Below, one piece after another: positions 34,063 to 42,865 of a DNA stretch of 64,000 nt. Source of the stretch: Oscillospiraceae bacterium (GTDB lineage: Bacteria; Bacillota; Clostridia; Oscillospirales; Acutalibacteraceae); contig SVPP01000009.1 in assembly GCA_015065765.1 (NCBI GenBank), positions 1 to 64,000 on the forward strand, given 5' to 3'. The stretch's first letter is position 1, and every line of letters starts with the position of its first letter. The notes under the pieces are model-generated. The model did not search any database. It was not told where the DNA came from and worked only from the letters and a program-made list of their open reading frames with translations. The position numbers and the translations under genes are program-made.

Positions 34063-34422
34063 ATGAAAGACTACAACAAAGATAACATAAAACTTGCAAA
34101 ATCACTCCGCAAAAATCTTACCCCTTGGGAAAGAAAATTATGGTATGATTTTTTGAAAAGTCATCCTATAAGATTCCAAAGACAAAAGGCAATAGGAAAT
34201 TACATAGTTGACTTCTACTGTGCAAAAGCAAAACTCGCCATCGAACTTGACGGCGGTGGTCACTATGAAGAAGAGCAAAAAGAAAAAGATGAAGCAAGAA
34301 CAAAAGAATTAGAAAAAATGAATTTAAAAGTTATCAGATTTTGCAACACTGATATTGATAGGAATTTTTACGCAGTGTGTGAACATATTGATAAAACAGT
34401 AAAAAGCAGAGTTGATTTTTAA
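34063..34422 (+). CDS. DUF559 endonuclease-like protein (Vsr/restriction fold)
   Basis: A 119-residue protein of the DUF559 family, related to very-short-patch-repair and restriction-type nucleases. LTPWERKLWYDFLK is the typical N-terminal helix; IGNYIVDFYCAKAKLAIELDGGGHYE carries the catalytic Asp and the E-x-D/H residues, and VIRFCNTDI gives the last core strand. The whole PD-(D/E)xK-like core is intact. The ribosome site is weak. It follows the palindromic repeat and ends in a terminator that contains its stop codon. Substrate unknown; proximity to the repeat suggests a link. Confidence 0.88.
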   Translation: MKDYNKDNIKLAKSLRKNLTPWERKLWYDFLKSHPIRFQRQKAIGNYIVDFYCAKAKLAIELDGGGHYEEEQKEKDEARTKELEKMNLKVIRFCNTDIDRNFYAVCEHIDKTVKSRVDF

Positions 34423-34439
34423 GAGTCAACTCTGCTTTT
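34402..34439. terminator. Bidirectional terminator between DUF559 and pth
   Basis: AAAAGCAGAGTTGA pairs with TCAACTCTGCTTTT around a ten-base loop holding the DUF559 stop codon. T-runs stand on both strands, so it ends both the DUF559 gene and the convergent pth operon. Confidence 0.88.
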
Positions 34440-34446
34440 GTTATGT

Positions 34447-35055
34447 TCATGAATTCATTCTGTTCATTGCTTCATCAATTTTTCCGTCAAGCATGAGAGG
34501 TAAATTTTTGCAGACTTTTTCTGCAACATCGCGAAGTGTTTTCAGTTCATCATTTGTAAAACGTGAAAGCACCCAGTCAGCTAAATCTTCCCACTCTGCC
34601 GGCTTTTTACCTACACCCACTTTTATACGGGGAAAATTGTCACTGTTCAGGTGATAAATAATGCTTTTGATTCCGTTGTGTCCACCGTCTGAGCCTTTTC
34701 TTCTGACGCGGATTCTTCCCACATCAAGAGAAATGTCATCATAAATCACGATAACTTTTTCAGGAGGAATTTTATAAAACTGTGCAGCATCTTTCACTGC
34801 TTCACCGCTGTTGTTCATAAAGGTCTGAGGCTTCATAATAAGACATCTGTGACCTTTGATATCAACATCAGCAAGAAGAGATTTATATTTCAGCTTGTTA
34901 ATTCTGAAATCAAGCTTATCCGCAAGAAAATCAACACACATAAAACCTGCATTGTGACGTGTGAACTCGTATTTATCACCCGGATTTCCAAGTCCCACGA
35001 TTAAAAATTCAGCACCTGACGATGCAAATTCCTTTTTCTTTTTAAATCCAAACAT
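34447..35055 (-). CDS. pth: Peptidyl-tRNA hydrolase
   Basis: A 202-residue enzyme that frees tRNA from peptidyl-tRNA dropped by ribosomes. VGLGNPGDKYEFTRHNAGF carries the catalytic His and binding Asn; KPQTFMNNSG, YDDISLDVGRIRVR and GSDGGHNGIKSI complete the active site. The N-terminus has a 13-residue Lys-rich extension. Last gene of a minus-strand operon, four bases after the GlmU-like gene; glmU-pth neighbourhood is common in Firmicutes. Confidence 0.96.
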   Translation of the reverse strand: MFGFKKKKEFASSGAEFLIVGLGNPGDKYEFTRHNAGFMCVDFLADKLDFRINKLKYKSLLADVDIKGHRCLIMKPQTFMNNSGEAVKDAAQFYKIPPEKVIVIYDDISLDVGRIRVRRKGSDGGHNGIKSIIYHLNSDNFPRIKVGVGKKPAEWEDLADWVLSRFTNDELKTLRDVAEKVCKNLPLMLDGKIDEAMNRMNS

Positions 35056-35059
35056 AATT

Positions 35060-36241
35060 TTATTTCATCCTTTTATAAGGTTTTGTTTTTAAAACCCAAC
35101 CTGTTTTGTTAACCTGCCTTGTGCGTGCAATTGAAAGTGCATTTTCCGGAACATCCTCTGTTACAGTTGAACCGGCTGCTACAAAAGCATCCTTGCCTAC
35201 TGTCACAGGTGCTACAAGATTTACTCCGCAGCCGATGAAGGCTCCGTCTGAAATTACGGTTCTGTGTTTGTTTCTGCCGTCAAAGTTTACCGTCGCACAA
35301 CCGCAACCGATATTTACTTCCTTGCCGACAAAACTGTCGCCCACATAAGACAAATGAGAAATTTTTGCACCTTCTGCAATATCAGCATTTTTAAGCTCAA
35401 CAAAGTTTCCCACTCTTGCATTTTCACCTACAGTGCAATGAGGTCTTATTCTCACAAAGGGGCCGATTTCTGCGCCTTTTTTTATCTCTGAAGAATAACA
35501 GTGTGATGCCTTTATTTTTACTTTTTCCCCCACATTGCAATCTTCGAGAATTGTATCGGGACCTATCACTGCATCGGCAGAAATTTTTGTTTTTCCTTTA
35601 ATTTGTGTACCTTTAAGAATCACTGCGTCTGCTTCTATCTCCGCTTCTTCCGAAATAATAACTCCGTCAGCACATAAAATCTGAACACCGGACAGCATAA
35701 ATTTTTCGAGAATTTTTTTGCGTTTATATTCGTTCAGTTTAAGAGCATCGGAAAGATTTTTCGCGAAAAGGAAATCATCGTCATGTACGCTTGTGAATTC
35801 AGCTATTTCATCAAAGCTGCTTACAATGTCACTAAGCAGAATTTCTTCACGCTGTGTAAAAGAACAATATTTTTTTAAGTCCGCAAGACTCATCCACACA
35901 GCGGCAAACGAATCGCAGAAACGGGAAACAACTGCAGTAATTTTTCTGCCGTTTTTAACGAATTCTTCATAGGATTTTGTAATTGTATCCGGTGAAATAA
36001 AAGGATTCGTGCCTTCGCAGACAAATATGTCTCCGTCTTTATTTCTTTCAAAAAAGTTTCTGAAGTTTTCCGTTCTTTCTTCTTTTTCACAGAGAAAAAA
36101 GATGTCTTCAATCCCGCACTTTTCTACACTTTCCTGCAGAATTTCTTTCATCGGTCTGAAAACAATTTCTGCATCAGCAAGACTTTTACGGCTCTTTTCT
36201 GACATCTTTTTTTCGCAAAGAATCAAGGCACATTTTTCCAT
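35060..36241 (-). CDS. GlmU-like acetyltransferase with degenerate uridylyltransferase domain
   Basis: A 393-residue protein. From about residue 185 it has the left-handed beta-helix of GlmU with acetyltransferase signatures: GPFVRIRPHCTVGENARVG, NFVELKNADIAEG, SHLSYVGDS with catalytic His, VNFDGRNKHRTVISDG and VAPVTVG. The N-terminal part is short (about 185 against 230 residues) and the pyrophosphorylase loop normally LAAGxGTRM reads LILCEKKMSEKSRKS, so UTP chemistry is probably lost. It may make N-acetylglucosamine-1-phosphate only, with another protein doing uridylylation. Located upstream of pth in the usual glmU place. Confidence 0.85.
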   Translation of the reverse strand: MEKCALILCEKKMSEKSRKSLADAEIVFRPMKEILQESVEKCGIEDIFFLCEKEERTENFRNFFERNKDGDIFVCEGTNPFISPDTITKSYEEFVKNGRKITAVVSRFCDSFAAVWMSLADLKKYCSFTQREEILLSDIVSSFDEIAEFTSVHDDDFLFAKNLSDALKLNEYKRKKILEKFMLSGVQILCADGVIISEEAEIEADAVILKGTQIKGKTKISADAVIGPDTILEDCNVGEKVKIKASHCYSSEIKKGAEIGPFVRIRPHCTVGENARVGNFVELKNADIAEGAKISHLSYVGDSFVGKEVNIGCGCATVNFDGRNKHRTVISDGAFIGCGVNLVAPVTVGKDAFVAAGSTVTEDVPENALSIARTRQVNKTGWVLKTKPYKRMK

Positions 36242-36300
36242 TTACATATACCCCTTTTATTATTTCAGTGGATATATTTTATGAAAAAATTCTGCAAATA

Positions 36301-38046
36301 TTACATTGATTCGGGAGCTTCAATTTTAAGAAGATTGAGAATGTTTTTGATTGTGTCACGCACACATATGCAAAGATATGCTCTTGCCTGCATAAGAGAT
36401 TCATCGTCGCACACAACACGGCATGAGTTATAGAACTTATGGAAAAGTGTTGCAAGCTCAATTGTGTAACGGGTAATCTTTGCAGGATCATATTTCTTCA
36501 CAGCTTCAACAATTTCACCTGTGAGAGATGCAAGATGACGGATAATATCCTTTTCACTTTCATCTGTGAGAAGCTGAAGTTCAGCATCTGAGCAATCACG
36601 GATTTCGATACCGTCTGCTGCAAGCTTCTTGAGAATACTGCAGATTCTTGCATGAGCATACTGACAGTAGTAAACAGGGTTTTTAGAGCTCTGCTCAACT
36701 GCAAGGTCAAGGTCAAAGTCCATCTGTGAACCCGCTTCTCTCATATTGAAGAGGAAACGTGATGCGTCAACAGGAATTTCCTCAAGAAGGTCAACGAGAG
36801 TAATTGCTTTACCTGTTCTCTTGGACATTCTTACTGCCTCACCATTACGTGTAAGGCGGACAAGCTGCATGAGAATAACATCAAGGCGTGATGAATCAAT
36901 GCCGATTGCATCAAGAGCCGACTTCATTCTTGCAACGTGGCCATGGTGGTCTGCACCCCATATATCAATTGCAAGGTCAAATTTTCTCACCTCAAGCTTA
37001 TTGCGGTGGTAAGCAATATCTGCTGCGAAATATGTGGGATTTCCGTTTGCACGGACAAGAACATCGTCTTTCAGTTCAAGCTTGTCGATATAATCCTGTG
37101 TCTTTCCCTGAGAGAGAAGCATCTTTGTCTGCACTTCAATATTTTTGTACCAGAGTGCTCCGTCCTTCTCATAAGTCAGACCATTTTTCTTAAGAAGCTC
37201 AATTGTGTCTGCAAGTTCACCGTCATTGTGAACGATTGACTCGTTGAACCATTTATCATATTCAATTCTGTATTTTGAAAGAGTTGTCTGCATGTTTGCA
37301 ATATTCTTGGGAAGAGCATAATCAATGAGAGCTTTTCTTCTCTCTTCTTCACTCTTTTCAAGATAACTGTCACCATGGACAGATGCAAACTCCTGTGCTC
37401 TCTCTTTAATATCCTCGCCGTGGTAGCTGTCCTCAGGAAGTTCCACCGCATCTTCACCCTTGAAAATCTGTTGATATCTGATGTCAAGTGAAAGACCGAA
37501 TTTTTCAATCTGGTTACCTGCATCATTGATATAGAACTCACGGCTGACATCATAGCCTGCATAGTCCATAATTGCAGCAAGGCAGTCACCGAGAGCTCCG
37601 CCTCTTGCGTTACCCATATGCATGGGGCCTGTGGGGTTAGCTGAAACGAATTCAACATTTACCTTTTTGCCCTGACCGTAAGAAGAACGGCCGTAATCTT
37701 TACCACAAGCACGTACATCCTTGAGGATTGCAGAATAGTAAGAGGGGCTTAAGTAGAAATTAAGGAAACCCGGGCCGGCAATTTCACATCTTTCAAGATA
37801 TGTTCCGCCAAGGTCAATATTTTCAAGAATAATTTCACCGATTTTTCTCGGATTCATTCTGAAAGTCTTTGTTGACATCATGGCAACATTAGATGAAAAG
37901 TCACCATTTTTTGTGTCACCGGGAACTTCAATTTTAAAATCACAGACAGGCTCTGCAGGAAGAGTTCCTGCACACACAGCTTTTCCCATAGCATCAAGAA
38001 TTGCCTGCCTGATCTGCTGATGTGTTTCGTTTACGATTTTTGACAT
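36301..38046 (-). CDS. argS: Arginyl-tRNA synthetase
   Basis: A 581-residue class I synthetase. The HIGH-type motif is NPTGPMHMGNARGG and the KMSKS equivalent RMSKRTGKAI; VNVEFVSANPTGP and EFYINDAGNQ are ArgRS hallmarks. The N-terminal additional domain (about 1-110) and the C-terminal anticodon-binding helices (about 465-581) are complete. It lies 13 bases after a DUF1934 gene, an order also known from Bacillus (ywiB-argS). Confidence 0.97.
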   Translation of the reverse strand: MSKIVNETHQQIRQAILDAMGKAVCAGTLPAEPVCDFKIEVPGDTKNGDFSSNVAMMSTKTFRMNPRKIGEIILENIDLGGTYLERCEIAGPGFLNFYLSPSYYSAILKDVRACGKDYGRSSYGQGKKVNVEFVSANPTGPMHMGNARGGALGDCLAAIMDYAGYDVSREFYINDAGNQIEKFGLSLDIRYQQIFKGEDAVELPEDSYHGEDIKERAQEFASVHGDSYLEKSEEERRKALIDYALPKNIANMQTTLSKYRIEYDKWFNESIVHNDGELADTIELLKKNGLTYEKDGALWYKNIEVQTKMLLSQGKTQDYIDKLELKDDVLVRANGNPTYFAADIAYHRNKLEVRKFDLAIDIWGADHHGHVARMKSALDAIGIDSSRLDVILMQLVRLTRNGEAVRMSKRTGKAITLVDLLEEIPVDASRFLFNMREAGSQMDFDLDLAVEQSSKNPVYYCQYAHARICSILKKLAADGIEIRDCSDAELQLLTDESEKDIIRHLASLTGEIVEAVKKYDPAKITRYTIELATLFHKFYNSCRVVCDDESLMQARAYLCICVRDTIKNILNLLKIEAPESM

Positions 38047-38059
38047 TTTTTACATCCTT

Positions 38060-38476
38060 TCAAGCTTCTGTCACAGTTATAACAAGATAGTTTTCAGAAA
38101 CCACACCTGCACCAAGGTCAAGTGTATACTCAAATTCAAGTCTGCCACCTTTTTCAGTCATGTCGCTTTCAACCCTCTTTGCGAAAACACCGAGCAGAAG
38201 ATTTCCTGCAGGTGTTGAATAAGAGCAGTTGTGCCTTACACCTCGTTGGATAATAAGCTCTGTTTCAAACATTCCCGAGCGTGTCATTGTAACAGTGTCA
38301 CCGTTTTCAACTCTGAGTGTCACACTGCAGCCTTCAAGCTCACCGTTTTCCGCATAACTCAGAATATAGTTATCTCTCGTGCCTTTAAATTTACCCAGAA
38401 GAGTAGTTTCAAGGCCGTCAGTGTCACCGTCCATTTCATGGCGGTCAACAATTTTTATAACAACTTCTTTTTCCAT
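38060..38476 (-). CDS. DUF1934 beta-barrel protein (YwiB-like)
   Basis: A 138-residue protein of the DUF1934 family: alternating beta-strands with VTMTRSGMFETELIIQRGVR, HNCSYSTPAGNLLLGV and GRLEFEYTLDLG. The fold resembles a lipocalin-like barrel; no biochemical role is established. It is packed between ddl (four bases upstream) and argS, as ywiB is before argS in Bacillus. Confidence 0.85.
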   Translation of the reverse strand: MEKEVVIKIVDRHEMDGDTDGLETTLLGKFKGTRDNYILSYAENGELEGCSVTLRVENGDTVTMTRSGMFETELIIQRGVRHNCSYSTPAGNLLLGVFAKRVESDMTEKGGRLEFEYTLDLGAGVVSENYLVITVTEA

Positions 38477-38480
38477 TTAT

Positions 38481-39548
38481 TTACTTACTCCATTTTTCCT
38501 CAGCGTAAGCGATAAGACGACCGAGAAGCTCTCCGCTTTCAATTCCCGCTGCCGCCATCAGCTTCGGATACATGCTGATGCTTGTAAAGCCCGGAAGTGT
38601 GTTGGGCTCATTGAGCATTATTCCGCCGTCAGGTGTAACAAAGAAATCAACTCTTGCCAGACCTGAACATCCAAGTGATTTATAAGCATAGCATGCTGCT
38701 TTCTTCACTTCTTCAAGCTTTTCGGGAGAAAGCCTTGCAGGAATGAAAAGCTTGCTTGCATCGGAAATATATTTTGCTTCGAAATCATAAATTTCATTTG
38801 CGGGAACAATTTCGCCCACCTGGCCTGCTACAGGCTCATCATTACCCATAACAGCACACTCAACTTCCTGTCCCACAATGCCCTCTTCAAGAACAAGCTT
38901 TCTGTCCTCTCTAAAGGCTGTTTCCATGGCTTCTTTAAAAGTTTCTCTTGAAGAAACCTTGGTAACGCCCACAGATGAGCCTGCGTTTGCAGGTTTTACA
39001 AAAACAGGATATCCGAGATATTCCTCTGCTTTGTCAAGAATTTTATCTTCATCAAGAGAATATTCATACTGAGTTACACCAAGCCATTTCGCCTGAGGTA
39101 TACCCGCATGGTCTGCAACGGTATTTGTAAGAGTTTTGTCCATACAGATTGCACTTGAAAGACAATCACAACCAACGTAGGGAATCCCTGCCAACTGCAG
39201 AAGCCCCTGAATTGTTCCGTCCTCACCGTTTTTTCCGTGCATTACAGGGAAAACAACATCTATTTTTTCTTCTTTGATTCCGTCTTTTTCAAAAACTATA
39301 AGTCCGTGGCATGAAGCATCAGGAGAAATTACTGCCTTTGTGAGATTTTCCTTATCCTCTGTCCACTTATCTTCAGGGAGATTTTCTGTTTTTCCCGTAT
39401 ATCTGAACCATTCACCGTTTTTAGTGATACCAAGCATGAGCACCTGATATTTATCCTGAGGAATGTTTTCAATAACAAACCTTGCAGAAACACAGCTTAC
39501 ATCATGTTCACTTGAAGCACCACCGAAAATCACAAGAACTTTCTTCAT
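38481..39548 (-). CDS. ddl: D-alanine--D-alanine ligase
   Basis: A 355-residue ATP-grasp ligase making the D-Ala-D-Ala dipeptide for peptidoglycan. VIFGGASSEHDVS at the N-terminus, GKNGEDGTIQGLLQLAG, VKPANAGSSVGVTKV, and LNEPNTLPGFTSISMYPKL are conserved. The omega-loop reads EIYDFEAKYIS, with the Tyr typical of D-Ala-D-Ala rather than D-Ala-D-Lac enzymes, so intrinsic vancomycin resistance by this route is not indicated. Confidence 0.95.
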   Translation of the reverse strand: MKKVLVIFGGASSEHDVSCVSARFVIENIPQDKYQVLMLGITKNGEWFRYTGKTENLPEDKWTEDKENLTKAVISPDASCHGLIVFEKDGIKEEKIDVVFPVMHGKNGEDGTIQGLLQLAGIPYVGCDCLSSAICMDKTLTNTVADHAGIPQAKWLGVTQYEYSLDEDKILDKAEEYLGYPVFVKPANAGSSVGVTKVSSRETFKEAMETAFREDRKLVLEEGIVGQEVECAVMGNDEPVAGQVGEIVPANEIYDFEAKYISDASKLFIPARLSPEKLEEVKKAACYAYKSLGCSGLARVDFFVTPDGGIMLNEPNTLPGFTSISMYPKLMAAAGIESGELLGRLIAYAEEKWSK

Positions 39549-39563
39549 TATGTCAAACCTTCT

Positions 39564-40445
39564 TTATTTCTGTTGCTGATTCATCATAGTCTGCATCATG
39601 CCCTGTCTTTTTGCTTTCGGGGGCTTGTATGCAGGGGGATTTTCAAGAAGTCTTATTGCCTTTTTACCTGCACCTGATGCAAGATATCTGTTTACATTGA
39701 TTACGATTGCAGCAAGCTCAGGATCCATAAAGTCAACGCATCTTGCAAGAAGCTCGTCATCATTATTAAGCTGACTGAAAATTGTAACAGCAATAAGGCT
39801 CTGAACCTCATTTGTACCGTCAAGATAAATTTCGTTCATCATGTTGAAGAACTTCTTCATCTGCTGCTTGTCGTTCTGTCTGATTGTATTAATAGCATAT
39901 GAACCGTACTTGCTGAAAAATTCATCAGGGAGAAATTCTCCGTAAATTTCAATATTTCTCTTATACTCGTCTCTGAGTTCAGGATAGAAAACAGTGTATC
40001 TGTTAGCAAGAGTGTTGGGATCATAAAAGCTGTTGCCGTTCTTTGCTGCTGCCTTTGAAACAGGAGGCGGAAGCTTTACACCCTTAACAGGCTTGCTGTC
40101 GTCCTTCAGTTTAAATCTTGCCTCAATACAGTCGTTAAACTCGTTAGCGATGTATTTAACATCTTTTTCATCTGCATTTTCATCAAAAAGTGATGCTGAA
40201 ACACTTTTGAATGTCATGCCTTCGCCTTCTCCGCTTCCGATCTGGAAACAGAGCTTTTCATCAGAATAGAGAACTCTGATGTTACCTTTTTCTGAAACAT
40301 AGTCTACATAGAACTTGCCCTCGTCTTCGTTGACGGGAAGTTCTCCTTTTTTCTGTTCTTCGGAATATACTGCCTCAAAGCCTCTGAGTGAAAGGTTTTC
40401 AGCAATGCCTTTGTCAATAAGTTTTAATGCTTCCTGAATATTCAT
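39564..40445 (-). CDS. Uncharacterised 293-residue cytoplasmic protein
   Basis: I do not recognise this protein. The N-terminal half (about 1-120) looks like a small alpha/beta domain (LYSDEKLCFQIGSGEGEG); a Pro/Lys linker follows; the second half is helical (YGEFLPDEFFSKYGSYAIN) and ends in a basic Met/Gln-rich tail (QGMMQTMMNQQQK). No signal peptide or membrane segment. GGAGA upstream of ATG at 40445 fixes the start. It is the promoter-proximal gene of the operon that continues with ddl, DUF1934, argS, GlmU-like and pth. Confidence 0.75.
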   Translation of the reverse strand: MNIQEALKLIDKGIAENLSLRGFEAVYSEEQKKGELPVNEDEGKFYVDYVSEKGNIRVLYSDEKLCFQIGSGEGEGMTFKSVSASLFDENADEKDVKYIANEFNDCIEARFKLKDDSKPVKGVKLPPPVSKAAAKNGNSFYDPNTLANRYTVFYPELRDEYKRNIEIYGEFLPDEFFSKYGSYAINTIRQNDKQQMKKFFNMMNEIYLDGTNEVQSLIAVTIFSQLNNDDELLARCVDFMDPELAAIVINVNRYLASGAGKKAIRLLENPPAYKPPKAKRQGMMQTMMNQQQK

Positions 40446-40486
40446 TTCAATTCTCCTGAAAATATAGATTTTTGGATTTACATAAT

Positions 40487-40515
40487 ATTGTATCACAAAA
40501 AAACAGCTTTGTCAT
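40487..40515 (-). promoter_or_regulatory. Promoter of the ddl-argS-pth operon
   Basis: On the minus strand ATGACA (40510-40515), 17 bases, TACAAT (40487-40492), about 42 bases before the first gene. Confidence 0.6.
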
Positions 40516-40574
40516 CATCTATTTATAAAAGAATTTCAAAAAAATCGTCCTATTTATATAGAGAGTGAATAAAC

Positions 40575-40603
40575 TTGATTTATTTTCTATTATATGGTAT
40601 AAT
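40575..40603 (+). promoter_or_regulatory. Promoter of the aminotransferase-trpS unit
   Basis: TTGATT (40575-40580), 17 bases, TATAAT (40598-40603), 49 bases before the aminotransferase ATG. Confidence 0.7.
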
Positions 40604-40651
40604 GACACATTATTATACTTGGTGTATTGTCGCACAAAGGAGCTAAAACAC

Positions 40652-41830
40652 ATGGAATACATTTTTTCAGACAAAATCTCTTCTCTCAAGCCCTCAGCTA
40701 TAAGAGAAATTTTAAAAGCAACCTCTGACCCCGGAGTTATCCCTCTTGCAGCAGGCAACCCTTCTGCTGAAGCATTCCCTGTTGAGGAAGTCAGAAAAAT
40801 CACTGCTGAAATTCTCGCTGAAGACCCCATTCTCGCCCTGCAGTATGGCGTAACAGAAGGCTACAACCCGCTGAGAGAGCTTGTCTCATCTTACATGAAG
40901 AAAAAGCATAACATAGGCAGAGACCTCGACAGCATTATCATAACATCAGGTGCACAGCAGATTATGGACCTTGCATCAAAGGTTCTTCTCAATGAAGGTG
41001 ACACTGTAATATGCGAATGCCCCTCATTTATCGGCTCGCTCAACTGTTTCCGCTCATACAACGCTCGCCTTTGCGGTGTCGATGTTGAAGATGACGGCAT
41101 GAACATTGAAAAACTCGAAGAATCTCTGAAAACTGAGAAAAATGTAAAATTCATTTACACAATCCCCAACTTCCAGAATCCCTCAGGTGTCACAATGTCA
41201 CTTGAAAAGAGAAAGGCAGTTTACGAGCTTGCTAAAAAATATGGTGTTCTTATTGTCGAGGATAACCCCTACGGTGACCTTCGCGTAAGCGGTGAGCACA
41301 TCCCTGCAATCAAGAGCTTGGATGAAGATGGTATTGTAATTTATGGCGGTTCTTTCTCAAAAATTCTCTCACCCGGTCTTCGTGTAGGCTATGTTATCGC
41401 TCCACAACAGATTATCGCAAAAATGACTGTGGGCAAGCAGGCAGCAGACGTTCATACACCTATGATGGCTCAGCTTATCGTATATAAGTGGATGAAGGAT
41501 TATAACTTTGAAGAGCATATTTCAAAGATCTGTTCAATATACAAATCAAAACTTGAGCTTATGTGCGATGCTACTGACAAATATCTTGGCGACAAGGTAA
41601 CATATGTGCGCCCCGAAGGCGGTTTGTTTGTCTGGTGTAAACTGAACGACGGCATTGACATGCTTGACTTCTGTGCAGAAGCAGTTAAAAATAAAGTGGC
41701 GGTTGTTCCTGGAACTGCATTTATGATGAACGCTGACGATAAAACTCAGTGCTTCAGAATGAATTTCTCAACTCCTGCAGACGATAAAATTGTAAAAGGA
41801 ATTGAAATTTTAGGTAACATCTTGAAATGA
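40652..41830 (+). CDS. PLP-dependent class I/II aminotransferase
   Basis: A 392-residue aminotransferase of the 2-aminoadipate / valine-pyruvate-like group (MocR-type catalytic domain without the regulator HTH). TSGAQQIMDLASKVLL, YTIPNFQNPSGVTMS, VEDNPYGDLRV and the PLP-Lys motif GGSFSKILSPGLRVGY are intact, with the substrate-carboxylate Arg in FRMNFSTP. The donor is probably glutamate or a branched/aromatic amino acid. ATG at 40652 follows AAAGGAG; an upstream in-frame extension lies over the promoter. trpS follows after ten bases. Confidence 0.92.
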   Translation: MEYIFSDKISSLKPSAIREILKATSDPGVIPLAAGNPSAEAFPVEEVRKITAEILAEDPILALQYGVTEGYNPLRELVSSYMKKKHNIGRDLDSIIITSGAQQIMDLASKVLLNEGDTVICECPSFIGSLNCFRSYNARLCGVDVEDDGMNIEKLEESLKTEKNVKFIYTIPNFQNPSGVTMSLEKRKAVYELAKKYGVLIVEDNPYGDLRVSGEHIPAIKSLDEDGIVIYGGSFSKILSPGLRVGYVIAPQQIIAKMTVGKQAADVHTPMMAQLIVYKWMKDYNFEEHISKICSIYKSKLELMCDATDKYLGDKVTYVRPEGGLFVWCKLNDGIDMLDFCAEAVKNKVAVVPGTAFMMNADDKTQCFRMNFSTPADDKIVKGIEILGNILK

Positions 41831-41840
41831 GGGTAAAATA

Positions 41841-42848
41841 ATGGAAAACACAGAAAAGAAAAAGAAAATATTAAGCTGTATCCAGCCTACAGGTACACCT
41901 ACTCTCGGCAATTACTTAGGTGCACTTAAAAACTGGAAGGCACTCGAGGATGACTTTGATGCAGCATATGCAGTTGCTGACTTGCATGCAATCACCGTAA
42001 GACAGGAGCCTCAGCAATTCAGAAAGCAGATTATGGAAGCTTATGCGCTCCTCCTTTCAATCGGTCTTTCTCCTGAAAAAAGCATTGTTTTTGTTCAGAG
42101 CCATGTTCCCACACACGCTCAGCTCGCATGGATTCTCAACTGCTACACACAGTTCGGTGAAATGAGCAGAATGACTCAGTTCAAGGATAAATCACGCTCA
42201 CATGCAGACAACATCAACGTAGGGCTTTTCTCCTACCCTGTTCTCATGGCAGCAGACATTCTCCTTTATCAGGCTGATTTTGTTCCCGTAGGTGCTGACC
42301 AGAAACAGCATCTTGAAATCGCAAGAGACATCGCTACACGCTTCAACGGTATGTACGGAAATGTTTTCACAATTCCTGAGCCCTACATTCCGAAAGCAGG
42401 TGCAAGAATCATGTCACTTCAGGATCCTGCAAAGAAAATGAGCAAATCTGATGAAAACACAAAGTCATTTATTTCGATGCTTGACAAGCCTGAAACTATC
42501 ATGAAAAAAATGCGTTCAGCCGTTACTGACAGTGAAGCATCTGTCCGTTTTGACGAAGAGAATAAACCCGGTGTGTCAAATCTTATGAACATCTATTCCT
42601 GCTGCACAGGCCTTGACTATGAGCAGATTGAAAAAGAGTTTGCAGGCAAAGGCTACGGCGACTTCAAAACAGCAGTAGGCGAAGCAGTTGTTGAAGAACT
42701 TCGTCCTATCCGTGAAAACTTTGAGATGTATATGAAAGATCCTGCAATGCTGAAAGAAATGATGCTCAAAGGAGCTGACATCGCAACAAGAATTTCACAG
42801 AGAACGCTTGACAAAACCATGAAAAAGATTGGTTATGTTCTCAAATAA
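41841..42848 (+). CDS. trpS: Tryptophanyl-tRNA synthetase
   Basis: A 335-residue class I synthetase that charges tRNA-Trp. The HIGH-type sequence is PTGTPTLGNYLGALKNW and KMSKS is complete in PAKKMSKSDENTKSF; PVLMAADILLYQADFVPVGA and DQKQHLEIARDIA form the Trp and ATP sites. It is co-transcribed with the preceding aminotransferase and followed after 17 bases by the M28-like gene. No T-box leader is visible ahead of the unit, although the upstream region is short. Confidence 0.97.
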   Translation: MENTEKKKKILSCIQPTGTPTLGNYLGALKNWKALEDDFDAAYAVADLHAITVRQEPQQFRKQIMEAYALLLSIGLSPEKSIVFVQSHVPTHAQLAWILNCYTQFGEMSRMTQFKDKSRSHADNINVGLFSYPVLMAADILLYQADFVPVGADQKQHLEIARDIATRFNGMYGNVFTIPEPYIPKAGARIMSLQDPAKKMSKSDENTKSFISMLDKPETIMKKMRSAVTDSEASVRFDEENKPGVSNLMNIYSCCTGLDYEQIEKEFAGKGYGDFKTAVGEAVVEELRPIRENFEMYMKDPAMLKEMMLKGADIATRISQRTLDKTMKKIGYVLK

Positions 42849-42865
42849 ATATTGGAGGTTTTTCT

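Noticed and set aside
38481-39548. D-Ala-D-Lac ligase of the vancomycin-resistance type
   Set aside because: The omega-loop has the EIYDFEAKY sequence with Tyr as in ordinary Ddl, and no vanH or vanX neighbours occur.
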